Positions 26,647 to 34,684 of a stretch of DNA of 64,000 nucleotides are shown one piece after another (position 1 is the stretch's first letter; the number at the start of each line of letters is the position of its first letter). The position numbers were made by a program, and so were the translations under genes. Source of the DNA: JBGUVL01 sp964370395 (GTDB lineage Bacteria > Bacillota_I > Bacilli_A > Erysipelotrichales > Erysipelotrichaceae); NCBI GenBank assembly GCA_964370395.1, contig CAYJIZ010000002.1, positions 62,001-126,000 of the forward strand. The letters are read 5' to 3'. The notes below the pieces were generated by a model. That model saw nothing but the letters and a program-made list of their open reading frames with translations. It searched no databases and was not told the DNA's origin.

Positions 26647-28067
26647 TGGATTTAAAATCAATACAAGGTAAAGACTATGCACAACTTGCACATGAAGTGT
26701 TAGAAAGTGCTAAGAAGTCTCAAGAAACATTAAATGCAGTCGTTTCTTTTTGTGAAGTTGATGCACAATTAGAAGCAGTGAAACAAAAAGAAGCAAAATC
26801 CATTTTTCATGGTGCACCCGTTGTGTTAAAAGACAATGTATCAACAAAAGGAATTCGTACAACCGCTTCTTCTCGTATCTTAGATAACTATGTACCAGTT
26901 TACGATGCAACAATCGTTCAAAAATTAAAAGATGCAGGTGCGATTATTATCGCGAAAGCAAGTATGGATGAATTGGGTATGGGTGGTACAAACCTAAATG
27001 CCTATACAGGAAAAGTTAACAATCCTTGGGATATTTCACGTATTTCAGGGGGAAGTAGTGGAGGAAGTGCTGCTTTGGTTGCACAAGGGATTGTACCGAT
27101 GGCAATTGGAACAGATACAGGGGACTCCGTTCGTAAACCTGCAGGATACTGTGGTGTGGTTGGGGTAAAACCTACCTATGGACGTATTTCTCGTTATGGA
27201 ATCATTCCTTATGCATCCAGTTTAGACCACGTTGGTTATTTCACGACAACCGTAGAAGATGCGGCACATACACTATCTTTATTAGCTGGTAGAGATGATA
27301 ACGATATGACTAGTTCAAATCGTGAAGTAGAAGATTACCACGCATTATTAACGGATGATGTGAAAGGTAAGAAAATCGGTGTGATTAAAAATGTAATGGA
27401 AGCGATTGAAGACGAAGCAATCGTAGAAGAATTCAATCGTGTTATGGATGCATTAGTGCAAAAAGGTGCGATTGTTGAAGAAGTTTCTTTTTCACAAGAC
27501 ATTTTAAATGCACTATTGCCAACATATTATGTAATCAGTAATGCAGAAGCGACAGCAAATCATTCTAATTTAGATGGAATTCGTTTTGGAATGCGTGAAG
27601 ATGGAGAAGACTTAAATGAAATCATGATCAATTCACGTACCAAAGGATTTAGTAGTGAAGTACGTAAACGTTTTGTGATTGGTTCTTATTCATTGTTTGT
27701 TGAGAACCAAGATAAATTATTTAGAAAAGCACAAAAGGTGCGTCGTGTGATTGTGGAAGAATTGGATAAAATACTAGCAAACTACGATGTTATTTTGGCA
27801 CCAAGTGCTGGAACAATTGCACCTAAACCAGAAGAATCATTTGATGAAAAACTAAGCAATACTTACTTAGTAGCAGAAAATCACATGTTACTAGGGAATT
27901 TTAGTGGATACCCTTCTATGAGTGTTCCAAACGCTTTCGTTCATGGTATGCCAGTTGGAATTAATATTTTAGCTCGTCCTTTTGATGAAGTGACGATGTT
28001 TAATGTTGCACAAGCTATCGAAGCTAGTTGTGATGTTAAAGGGAAAACTGTAGGAGGTGCAAAATAA
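26646..28067 (+). CDS. gatA: Glutamyl/aspartyl-tRNA amidotransferase subunit A
   Basis: The 473-residue amidase releases ammonia from glutamine for conversion of Glu-tRNA(Gln) to Gln-tRNA(Gln). The catalytic Lys is in PVVLKDNVSTKG and the cis-Ser in SGGSSGGSAALVA. The nucleophile block reads GTDTGDSVRKPAGYCG where I remember most bacteria having DTGGSIRQPA. The nucleophile Ser is kept, but the neighbouring Gly is Asp and the Gln is Lys. It overlaps both neighbours by one base, so the operon is tightly coupled. Confidence 0.96.
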   Translation: MDLKSIQGKDYAQLAHEVLESAKKSQETLNAVVSFCEVDAQLEAVKQKEAKSIFHGAPVVLKDNVSTKGIRTTASSRILDNYVPVYDATIVQKLKDAGAIIIAKASMDELGMGGTNLNAYTGKVNNPWDISRISGGSSGGSAALVAQGIVPMAIGTDTGDSVRKPAGYCGVVGVKPTYGRISRYGIIPYASSLDHVGYFTTTVEDAAHTLSLLAGRDDNDMTSSNREVEDYHALLTDDVKGKKIGVIKNVMEAIEDEAIVEEFNRVMDALVQKGAIVEEVSFSQDILNALLPTYYVISNAEATANHSNLDGIRFGMREDGEDLNEIMINSRTKGFSSEVRKRFVIGSYSLFVENQDKLFRKAQKVRRVIVEELDKILANYDVILAPSAGTIAPKPEESFDEKLSNTYLVAENHMLLGNFSGYPSMSVPNAFVHGMPVGINILARPFDEVTMFNVAQAIEASCDVKGKTVGGAK

Positions 28068-29491
28068 TGAATTACGAAGTCGTAATCGGTATTGAAATTC
28101 ACTGTGAATTAAAAACTAATACGAAGATGTTCTCAGGAGCACCTGTTAGTTTTGCACAAGAGCCTAATACATGTACCAATGAAATTGATTTAGGAATGCC
28201 AGGTGTTCTTCCTAATGTTAATAAAGAAGCAGTAGCAAAAGCAATTCGTGCGTGTAGTGCACTACACTGTACGATTGATCCATTGATTAAATTTGATCGT
28301 AAAAACTATTATTATTCTGATTTACCAAAAGGTTTCCAAATTACACAACAATTTCATCCTATTGGTAGCAATGGAACAATTAGTATCCAGAGTGATGGAG
28401 TAGAAAAAGAAGTGCGTATTAACCGTATTCATATGGAAGAAGATACAGCAAAACAATTTCATACCTTTGGAGGTTCTTTAATTGACTTTAATAGAGCTGG
28501 TACACCATTGATTGAAATCGTGAGTGAACCTGATATGCGTAGTGGAAAAGAAGCGGTAGCTTATGTTGAGAAATTGCGTAACATTTTGTATTACTTAGGT
28601 GTAAGTGATGTCAAAATGGAAGAAGGTAGTATGCGTTGTGATGTGAATATTTCACTTCGTGAAAAAGGGGCAAGTGCTTTTGGAGTGAAATCAGAGATTA
28701 AAAACTTGAATTCACTAAGCAATGTGCAAAAAGCAATCGAATATGAAATTCAACGTCAAAGTGAATTATTGGATGCAAATGAGCAAGTCGAACAAGCGAC
28801 GCGTCGTTTTGATGAAGCGACAAATACAACAGTATTAATGCGTAAAAAAGAAGGGGATGTCGATTATAAATACTTCCCAGAACCTAATATTTTCCCGATT
28901 CGATTACAAGATGAATGGGTACAAAATATTATTGAAACGTTACCAGAACTTCCAGAACAACGTTTTGCAACGTATACGCAAACGTATGGTTTAAGTGAGT
29001 ACGATGCAAACCAATTAGTTCAAAATAAAGAAATGTCAGATTTCTATAATGAAGTGGTTGCTTTCACAAAAGAATATAAATTAGCAGCAAACTGGGTAAT
29101 TGTTGAAATGATGGCTTATTTGAACAAGAACTATATCGCTTTAACGGATAATCCATTAAATCCACAACACTTAGCAGAGATGATAGCGATGATCACCAAA
29201 CAAGAAATTTCGGGAAAACAAGCGAAAGTAGTGTTTGAAGAAATGATGAGTGGAAAAGATCCAAAACAAGTTGTGGAAGAAAAAGGCATGAAACAAGTGA
29301 GTGATCCAAATGCAATTATGGCATTGGTTAATGAAGTGTTGGATGCGAATCCACAATCGATAGAAGATTTCAAAAATGGTAAAGATAGAGCTGTCGGATT
29401 CTTAGTTGGGCAAGTCATGAAAATGAGTAAAGGACAAGCGAATCCTGCTGCAACCAATAAAATGATTGTGGAAGAATTAAAGAAAAGATAG
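28067..29491 (+). CDS. gatB: Glutamyl/aspartyl-tRNA amidotransferase subunit B
   Basis: The 474-residue subunit phosphorylates and amidates the misacylated tRNA. It begins YEVVIGIEIHCELKT with the HxELxT motif. It also contains FDRKNYYYSDLPKGFQITQ, the EEDTAK metal motif and IEIVSEPDMRSG. The C-terminal helical YqeY-like tail (GFLVGQVMKMSKGQANPA) binds tRNA. Last of the gatCAB genes. Confidence 0.97.
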   Translation: MNYEVVIGIEIHCELKTNTKMFSGAPVSFAQEPNTCTNEIDLGMPGVLPNVNKEAVAKAIRACSALHCTIDPLIKFDRKNYYYSDLPKGFQITQQFHPIGSNGTISIQSDGVEKEVRINRIHMEEDTAKQFHTFGGSLIDFNRAGTPLIEIVSEPDMRSGKEAVAYVEKLRNILYYLGVSDVKMEEGSMRCDVNISLREKGASAFGVKSEIKNLNSLSNVQKAIEYEIQRQSELLDANEQVEQATRRFDEATNTTVLMRKKEGDVDYKYFPEPNIFPIRLQDEWVQNIIETLPELPEQRFATYTQTYGLSEYDANQLVQNKEMSDFYNEVVAFTKEYKLAANWVIVEMMAYLNKNYIALTDNPLNPQHLAEMIAMITKQEISGKQAKVVFEEMMSGKDPKQVVEEKGMKQVSDPNAIMALVNEVLDANPQSIEDFKNGKDRAVGFLVGQVMKMSKGQANPAATNKMIVEELKKR

Positions 29492-29538
29492 CAATTTCAC
29501 TTTAAATCTAGTATTATATTTAGTAGGGAGTTGAATTT

Positions 29539-30162
29539 ATGGCACTTAAATCAATGAAAAAAACAGAAAAAGTAGCAGTAGATAAAACGAAAAACAAAGC
29601 AAATCGTAAACCGAACTGGGTTTTGCGAATTACTATTTTAGTAATTGCCATTCCTGTTTTGATTCTTGCTTTTGTCTTATTAACTTCTATTGAAAAGAAA
29701 GGTGAACCAGTGTTTGGAGACCGTTTTGATGAACACTTGGATCCAGCGATAAAAGAGAGTAGTTTAACGACGCTTTCTGATTCATTAAAGTTTGAAAATG
29801 TAGATAGCGTAGATGTTAACTTGATTAGTGCAACATTACGTATCGACATTAATGTTAACGATGCGATGGATGCTGCAGGCATTGAAGCAATCGCAAATGC
29901 TACTTATGATAAAGTAAATGAAGTATTGCCAATTGGAACATACTTTAAAAATCACGATAAGGTTAAAATGTATGATTTAGAAATCAATGTTTATAACTTA
30001 ATTCCTGAAGAAGGTACTACGATTGCACAAATTTGGTGTGTAAAACACAAAAACGCTGCAGAAGCAGAACCAGGTATTGATTGGCCTTCGAATCCAAAAA
30101 ATCAAGAGGTTGTGGATCAAGTGAAAAAACAACCTAATGTTGTACCTGCAGAAAACAAATAA
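29539..30162 (+). CDS. Small membrane-anchored protein of unknown function
   Basis: I do not recognise this 207-residue protein. A basic cytoplasmic N-terminus (residues 1-34, many Lys) is followed by one hydrophobic segment (about 35-55, LRITILVIAIPVLILAFVLL) and an extracellular alpha/beta-looking domain (FENVDSVDVNLISATLRIDI ... GIEAIANATYDKVNEVLP), ending in a polar tail. It has its own AGGGAG site and a terminator after it. Position between gatB and rlmCD gives no clear function. Confidence 0.7.
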   Translation: MALKSMKKTEKVAVDKTKNKANRKPNWVLRITILVIAIPVLILAFVLLTSIEKKGEPVFGDRFDEHLDPAIKESSLTTLSDSLKFENVDSVDVNLISATLRIDINVNDAMDAAGIEAIANATYDKVNEVLPIGTYFKNHDKVKMYDLEINVYNLIPEEGTTIAQIWCVKHKNAAEAEPGIDWPSNPKNQEVVDQVKKQPNVVPAENK

Positions 30163-30173
30163 ATTGAAAGCAA

Positions 30174-30194
30174 AAAGGGCATAGCCCTTTTTTT
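30174..30194 (+). terminator. Terminator after the anchored protein gene
   Basis: AAAGGGC/GCCCTTT stem, ATA loop and T run. Confidence 0.85.
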
Positions 30195-30204
30195 GAGGTA
30201 AGAT

Positions 30205-31536
30205 ATGAAAAAGAATGAACAATTAATTGGAACTTGTGTTGATTATACACACGAAGGGTTAGGAATTGTGAAAGTGGATGGCTTTCCTTACTTTATCAAA
30301 AATGCCATTGTTGGTGAAACTTTGTCATTTGTTGTGACGAAGCAAAACAAAGGTTATGGATATGGTAAAGTAGTGGAAATCATTACGCCTTCTGAAAACC
30401 GTATCGAGCCATTTTGTGAATATTATGGACGTTGTGGGGGTTGCCAGTTGCAACATATGAATTACGAGGAGCAAATGCGTTTCAAAAAGAGTATTGTACA
30501 AAACAATATGCGTAATATTGGACATATCGATTGTGAAGTAGAGGATGTATTAACAAGCGAGGAAAAGCAATATTATAGAAACAAAGCACAATTTCCTGTA
30601 TCTATTTTGAATCATGAAGTGGCGATGGGGTTTTATCGAATGCATAGTAATGAAATAATCGATATGAATGCTTGTCCAATCCAATGTCAAACGATTAACA
30701 ATGTTTTTTCGACAATCAAGTCATTATTAAAAAGCATTGGTTTTAAGAATCACTTCCGTCATGTTTTAATAAAATATGGGTTTGAGAGTAATGAAGTGAT
30801 GGTAGTGTTTGTTTGCAAGAATAAGGTAGTTCCAGGCTTGGATCGTTTGGTTGATAAACTGACGAAACAACACAAGGAAATCAAAAGTGTCATTTTAAAT
30901 GTCAACAAACGAAAAGATAATGTAATCCTAGGTGAGGAAGAGCATGTTTTGTTTGGTAATGATTATATATGTGACTATTTGAATGGGTTGTCATTTCATA
31001 TTTCTTCTCGTTCTTTCTACCAGGTGAATCCAAAACAAACAATACAGCTATATGAAACGGCTTTAGAGTTTGCTAAAATTGGCAAAGATGATGTAGTGAT
31101 TGACCTGTATTGTGGGGTAGGTACAATTACTTTGTTTTTAGCGAAAGCTGCTAAAAAAGTAATTGGAATTGAAATTGTCGATGCCGCAATTGAAAATGCA
31201 AAACAAAATGCGCTTAGAAATGGTGTTGAAAATGTTGAGTTTGTTTGTAGTGATGCAGGAAAATATGCGCAAGAACTATTAAAGAATGAGATGAAACCAG
31301 ATGTTGTTGTCGTTGATCCACCTAGAAAAGGGTGTGATACTTTAACTTTAGATAGTATTGTAATGATGCAACCAAAACGTATTGTTTATGTATCTTGTAA
31401 TTCAGCAACGCTTGCTCGTGATTTAAAATACCTGGAAACGAAAGGGTTTATAACCAAAAAAATTCAACCTTGTGACATGTTTGCTTCCAGTTATCACGTT
31501 GAAAATGTGGCTTTACTGTATCATAGTGAAAAGTAA
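30205..31536 (+). CDS. rlmCD: 23S rRNA (uracil-5-)-methyltransferase RlmCD/RumA family
   Basis: The 443-residue enzyme methylates uridines in 23S rRNA with SAM. It starts with a TRAM domain (GTCVDYTHEGLGIVKVDG). A four-cysteine Fe-S site follows (CEYYGRCGGCQLQH and a later ACPIQC). Then come the SAM fold (VVIDLYCGVGTITLFLA), VVVDPPRKGC and the nucleophile Cys in IVYVSCNSATLARDL. In Bacillus YefA (RlmCD) modifies both U747 and U1939; which site is used here cannot be told. The ribosome site (TGAGGT) lies at the end of the preceding terminator. Confidence 0.92.
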   Translation: MKKNEQLIGTCVDYTHEGLGIVKVDGFPYFIKNAIVGETLSFVVTKQNKGYGYGKVVEIITPSENRIEPFCEYYGRCGGCQLQHMNYEEQMRFKKSIVQNNMRNIGHIDCEVEDVLTSEEKQYYRNKAQFPVSILNHEVAMGFYRMHSNEIIDMNACPIQCQTINNVFSTIKSLLKSIGFKNHFRHVLIKYGFESNEVMVVFVCKNKVVPGLDRLVDKLTKQHKEIKSVILNVNKRKDNVILGEEEHVLFGNDYICDYLNGLSFHISSRSFYQVNPKQTIQLYETALEFAKIGKDDVVIDLYCGVGTITLFLAKAAKKVIGIEIVDAAIENAKQNALRNGVENVEFVCSDAGKYAQELLKNEMKPDVVVVDPPRKGCDTLTLDSIVMMQPKRIVYVSCNSATLARDLKYLETKGFITKKIQPCDMFASSYHVENVALLYHSEK

Positions 31537-31571
31537 AAGGCTAATAGTCTAGTATAAAGTTTTTAAAAATG

Positions 31572-31598
31572 AGCAATTTCTATTTGAAATTGCTTTTA
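31572..31598 (+). terminator. Terminator after rlmCD
   Basis: AGCAATTTC/GAAATTGCT stem with a TATTT loop followed by TTTATTTATT. The remaining bases to 31741 are very AT-rich; I see no gene there. Confidence 0.8.
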
Positions 31599-31741
31599 TT
31601 TATTAAAATTATTTGTTAATGTACGTCCTCAGTTATCATGATTATTGGTTATATTATTATACAATAACGAAATAAGATACATGGTTTAAAAATATAACAA
31701 TAAGTTAAATACAATATAAGTAACTATATTTAGTGTGTGAA

Positions 31742-31770
31742 TTGTAATTGTGATGAAAAGCTACTATAAT
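31742..31770 (+). promoter_or_regulatory. Near-consensus promoter of the 96-residue orphan gene
   Basis: TTGTAA (31742-31747) and TATAAT (31765-31770) are exactly 17 bases apart, followed by an AAGGAGGG ribosome site 13 bases before the ATG. Confidence 0.75.
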
Positions 31771-31800
31771 GAAAATATAACCAAGAAGGAGGGAATTATT

Positions 31801-32091
31801 ATGGGATTTGATCAAGTAGCAGTGGAGGCAAGAAGAAGAGGAGTACCATCATCAGAAACAGCAGATTTGTTGTTGGTTGAAAATGCAAACGCAACAGTAG
31901 GTGAAGTAGTACATGCATTTGCATTAGCTGGATATCCAGCATTCGACAATTTATTGGGAACGAGAACGTATTTTATTGTTAAAATGGGCTTCCATGATCC
32001 TGAAATTGATGGAATGATTATGGAAAAACTAAGAGATGTAAAATACCCAGAAAACGAAATTCAAGAAGCATTTACTCGTGTAGTTGGATAA
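31801..32091 (+). CDS. Small conserved-looking protein of unknown function
   Basis: I do not recognise this 96-residue soluble protein (begins MGFDQVAVEARRRGVPSSET, ends EAFTRVVG). It looks mainly helical, with no signal peptide, cysteines or membrane segment. The ATG at 31801 follows AAGGAGGG; an in-frame ATG at 31750 lies upstream of the -10 and cannot be on the transcript. A near-consensus promoter, excellent ribosome site and its own terminator suggest high expression. It uses AGA for its clustered arginines where neighbours often use CGT. Confidence 0.75.
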   Translation: MGFDQVAVEARRRGVPSSETADLLLVENANATVGEVVHAFALAGYPAFDNLLGTRTYFIVKMGFHDPEIDGMIMEKLRDVKYPENEIQEAFTRVVG

Positions 32092-32125
32092 TAGCAACAT
32101 TTAAGTAATTACGAGTAAGGAAAGA

Positions 32126-32162
32126 AAAGCACGACATGGTTTTAAACCATATCGTGCTTTTT
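32126..32162. terminator. Bidirectional terminator between the orphan gene and msrAB
   Basis: AAAGCACGACATGGTTT pairs with AAACCATATCGTGCTTT, one mismatch region inside the stem, A run before and T run after. Confidence 0.8.
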
Positions 32163-32194
32163 GTTTGAATAATAAAGAAATCGTATCGATATTG

Positions 32195-33310
32195 CTATTC
32201 AAATAAGTAAGTTAAATAAGCATATCCTTCTTTATCAAGATCTTCATAAGGAATGAATCGTAATGAAACGCCGTTAATACAATAGCGTAATCCACCTTTG
32301 TCTTTTGGACCATCTTTGAAAACATGTCCTAAATGAGATTTTGCGATGCGACTTCGTACTTCTGTTCTAACCATATTATAGCTGGTATCTTTGTGTTCAC
32401 TTACTACTTCTGGTGTAATTGGCTGTGTGAAACTTGGCCAACCACATCCTGAATCGTATTTGTCTTTTGAACTGAAAAGTGGTTCACCACTAACGATATC
32501 AACATAAATACCTTCTTTAAATAGGGAATCGTAACGGTTACTGAATGCCGCTTCAGTTGTACCATTTTGTGTCACACTGTATTCCAAATCGCTTAATTTT
32601 TCTTTTAATTCCTGTTTTGATGGTACTTGGTAATCTTGTTTTAAAATTAATTGGTTAAGTGTAGGTTGTTTGTTTTTTAACGTTTCACCATAACGATCAG
32701 CAGAGCCTAAATCAATATGACAGTATCCATTTGGATTCTTATCTAAATAATCTTGATGGTATGTTTCAGCTGGATAGTAGTTATACAATGGTAAAACTTC
32801 TGTTACAATTCGCTTTGTGTATTTTTTTTGTTTTTCTTTGATGACAGATTCAATAATTGGCAGATCATTTTCATTTACATAATAAATTCCAGTACGGTAT
32901 TGCGAACCGACATCATTTCCTTGTTTGTTTTTAGAAATAGGGTTTACTACTTGAAAATAGCCATTTAAAACATCCTCTAAAGAAATGATTGTAGTATCAA
33001 AAGTGACTTTTACCGTTTCTGCATGGTTTGTTCCTCGATAACAAACATCTTCATATGTCGGGTTTTTGGTGTTTCCGTTAGCATAACCAACTTCTGTGTC
33101 GATAATTCCTGGTAATTTTTTAAAGAATGCTTCAACACCCCAAAAACAACCTCCTGCTAAATATATTGTGTCTTGTCCTGGTTCATTGTTCATAATTTGT
33201 TTCTCCTTTATGATTTCATCAGAAACTGGTGAAGTAGATGTAGTACATCCACTTATGATTAAAAACGATACCAAAAAAATGGGATAAATGAATTTTTTTA
33301 ATGTTCCCAT
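32195..33310 (-). CDS. msrAB: Secreted lipoprotein methionine sulfoxide reductase MsrA-MsrB fusion
   Basis: The 371-residue fusion reduces both S- and R-methionine sulfoxide in extracytoplasmic proteins. A signal peptide with lipobox (ISGC, Cys22) anchors it. The MsrA domain (from about 48) has the active site GGCFWGVEAFF. The MsrB domain (from about 225) has SGCGWPSF, HLGHVF and the catalytic Cys in GLRYCINGVSLRF. The usual MsrB zinc CxxC pairs are absent (VDIVSGEPLF). Reducing power probably comes through the thioredoxin-like lipoprotein and CcdA encoded just upstream, as in the pneumococcal MsrAB2 system. Confidence 0.94.
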   Translation of the reverse strand: MGTLKKFIYPIFLVSFLIISGCTTSTSPVSDEIIKEKQIMNNEPGQDTIYLAGGCFWGVEAFFKKLPGIIDTEVGYANGNTKNPTYEDVCYRGTNHAETVKVTFDTTIISLEDVLNGYFQVVNPISKNKQGNDVGSQYRTGIYYVNENDLPIIESVIKEKQKKYTKRIVTEVLPLYNYYPAETYHQDYLDKNPNGYCHIDLGSADRYGETLKNKQPTLNQLILKQDYQVPSKQELKEKLSDLEYSVTQNGTTEAAFSNRYDSLFKEGIYVDIVSGEPLFSSKDKYDSGCGWPSFTQPITPEVVSEHKDTSYNMVRTEVRSRIAKSHLGHVFKDGPKDKGGLRYCINGVSLRFIPYEDLDKEGYAYLTYLFE

Positions 33311-33323
33311 GTTGTTTCACCTT

Positions 33324-33830
33324 CTACTCTATTTCGCTCATAACGGAGTGAATCGTATTGTTGTCAACATGACCGATACTTAATTTAACCAATTCACCCT
33401 CGCTATTGAAGAAACCAGAAGAAGGATAGGCACGGACACCCATCTCATCAGTAAATTCAGCGTTTTCATCGAATAAAACTTCAAAGTGGTTGGTATCCAA
33501 ACCAGCAAACCACTCTTTGAAATCTGCTTCATTCATTTCACCACGTTGATTAATTGCGACTATACTTAACACTTCAAAATCGTTGTCTTCTTGTGCTAGT
33601 GTATCAAATTCGTTTAACCCTGCTAAACAAGAAGGGCACCAAGAAGCCCAAAATTTAATGTATACTTTTTTTCCTTTAAAGTCAGATAAGGATACTGTTT
33701 CGCCTTTTATATTTTTCATTGTGAACCCCGTTTCTTCTTTTGTTTGTGTGTTTTCATCTTTTGTAGAAGAGGAACTACACCCTGCTACAATAAATAAACT
33801 TAATAGTAAAGTAATAAAAAGTTTCTTCAT
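33324..33830 (-). CDS. Membrane-anchored thioredoxin-like (TlpA-type) lipoprotein
   Basis: The 168-residue lipoprotein has a signal peptide with lipobox VAGC and a thioredoxin fold with active site WASWCPSC. This matches the Etrx/TlpA group that passes electrons from CcdA to secreted reductases. I chose the ATG at 33830, preceded by GAGGAG; the ATG at 33848 sits in the ccdA stop overlap (ATGA) and would add six charged residues before the signal peptide. It lies between ccdA and msrAB, 13 bases from the latter. Confidence 0.9.
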   Translation of the reverse strand: MKKLFITLLLSLFIVAGCSSSSTKDENTQTKEETGFTMKNIKGETVSLSDFKGKKVYIKFWASWCPSCLAGLNEFDTLAQEDNDFEVLSIVAINQRGEMNEADFKEWFAGLDTNHFEVLFDENAEFTDEMGVRAYPSSGFFNSEGELVKLSIGHVDNNTIHSVMSEIE

Positions 33831-33844
33831 AAGTTTTTCTCCTC

Positions 33845-34528
33845 TCATGTGAATAGGGTAACCAAATAATTCAATTGATTACTCATTAATAAGAAACCCA
33901 TAAAAATAATAATGATTCCACTTATTATTTTTATCGTTTTCATGTGTTTTTTTAATCCGTTCACTTTTACTAGTAATGTTTCGGAGAAAAAAGCCAGTAC
34001 CATAAATGGAATTAAAAAGCCTAAAGCGTAAAGGATTATCAATAATAAAGAATAAGCAACGTTGCTTTGTGTTGCTGCTAAACCTAAAATTGCTGCTAAA
34101 ATCGGACCGATACAAGGTGTCCAACCAAAACTGAATGTAAATCCAAAAAGAAAAGATTTTACATATTCATTCGATCCTTGGTAGTGCAATGCGATTTTTT
34201 TATCGTAAAATAGAGCAGGGATTTTAATGATACCCATTTGGTGTATACCTAATACGATAACAATGATTCCCAATGTTATAGAAAAGATATCACTGCGAAT
34301 CAATTGTGAAAACATACCTGCACCAAATCCTAATATGATAAAACTGATTGAAATTCCAAAGACAAATAGGAAAGTTCTTGTGATTACGATTTTCTTGTTT
34401 ACTTTATCACTGTGTTTGTCGCTGGAAAACATTGCGAAAAAGACAGGTAATAGCGGAATTACACAGGGTGAAAAGAAAGAAAATAAACCAGCGCTGAATA
34501 CGCTTCCTAAAAAGATAAGTTCACTCAT
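33845..34528 (-). CDS. ccdA: CcdA-type thiol-disulfide membrane transporter
   Basis: The 227-residue protein has about six membrane helices and the two conserved redox-cysteine motifs FFSPCVIPLLPVF and GWTPCIGPILAA. CcdA moves reducing equivalents from cytosolic thioredoxin to extracytoplasmic thioredoxin-like proteins. First gene of ccdA-thioredoxin-msrAB; the stop is TGA (33845-33847), one of only two TGA stops I see in the window. Confidence 0.94.
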   Translation of the reverse strand: MSELIFLGSVFSAGLFSFFSPCVIPLLPVFFAMFSSDKHSDKVNKKIVITRTFLFVFGISISFIILGFGAGMFSQLIRSDIFSITLGIIVIVLGIHQMGIIKIPALFYDKKIALHYQGSNEYVKSFLFGFTFSFGWTPCIGPILAAILGLAATQSNVAYSLLLIILYALGFLIPFMVLAFFSETLLVKVNGLKKHMKTIKIISGIIIIFMGFLLMSNQLNYLVTLFT

Positions 34529-34548
34529 ATAACATTCTCCTTGATTAA

Positions 34549-34577
34549 ATTATAAGTGTCATGATGAGATAGTACAA
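34549..34577 (-). promoter_or_regulatory. Promoter of the ccdA-msrAB operon
   Basis: Minus strand TTGTAC (34577-34572) and TATAAT (34554-34549), spacer 17, then AAGGAG before the ccdA ATG. Confidence 0.75.
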
Positions 34578-34672
34578 TCGATTGACCCATGATTTTATGA
34601 AAAGCTTGTATAATTGGTAAAAAAAGTAATTTTAAAAAGAGTGATAGACTATCAATAATGAGAAACATTTAG

Positions 34673-34678
34673 TATAAT
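34673..34678 (+). promoter_or_regulatory. -10 box placed for a leaderless GGDEF transcript
   Basis: TATAAT (34673-34678) lies six bases before the ATG at 34685. No ribosome site can be seen, and no good -35. Confidence 0.5.
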
Positions 34679-34684
34679 ATAACC

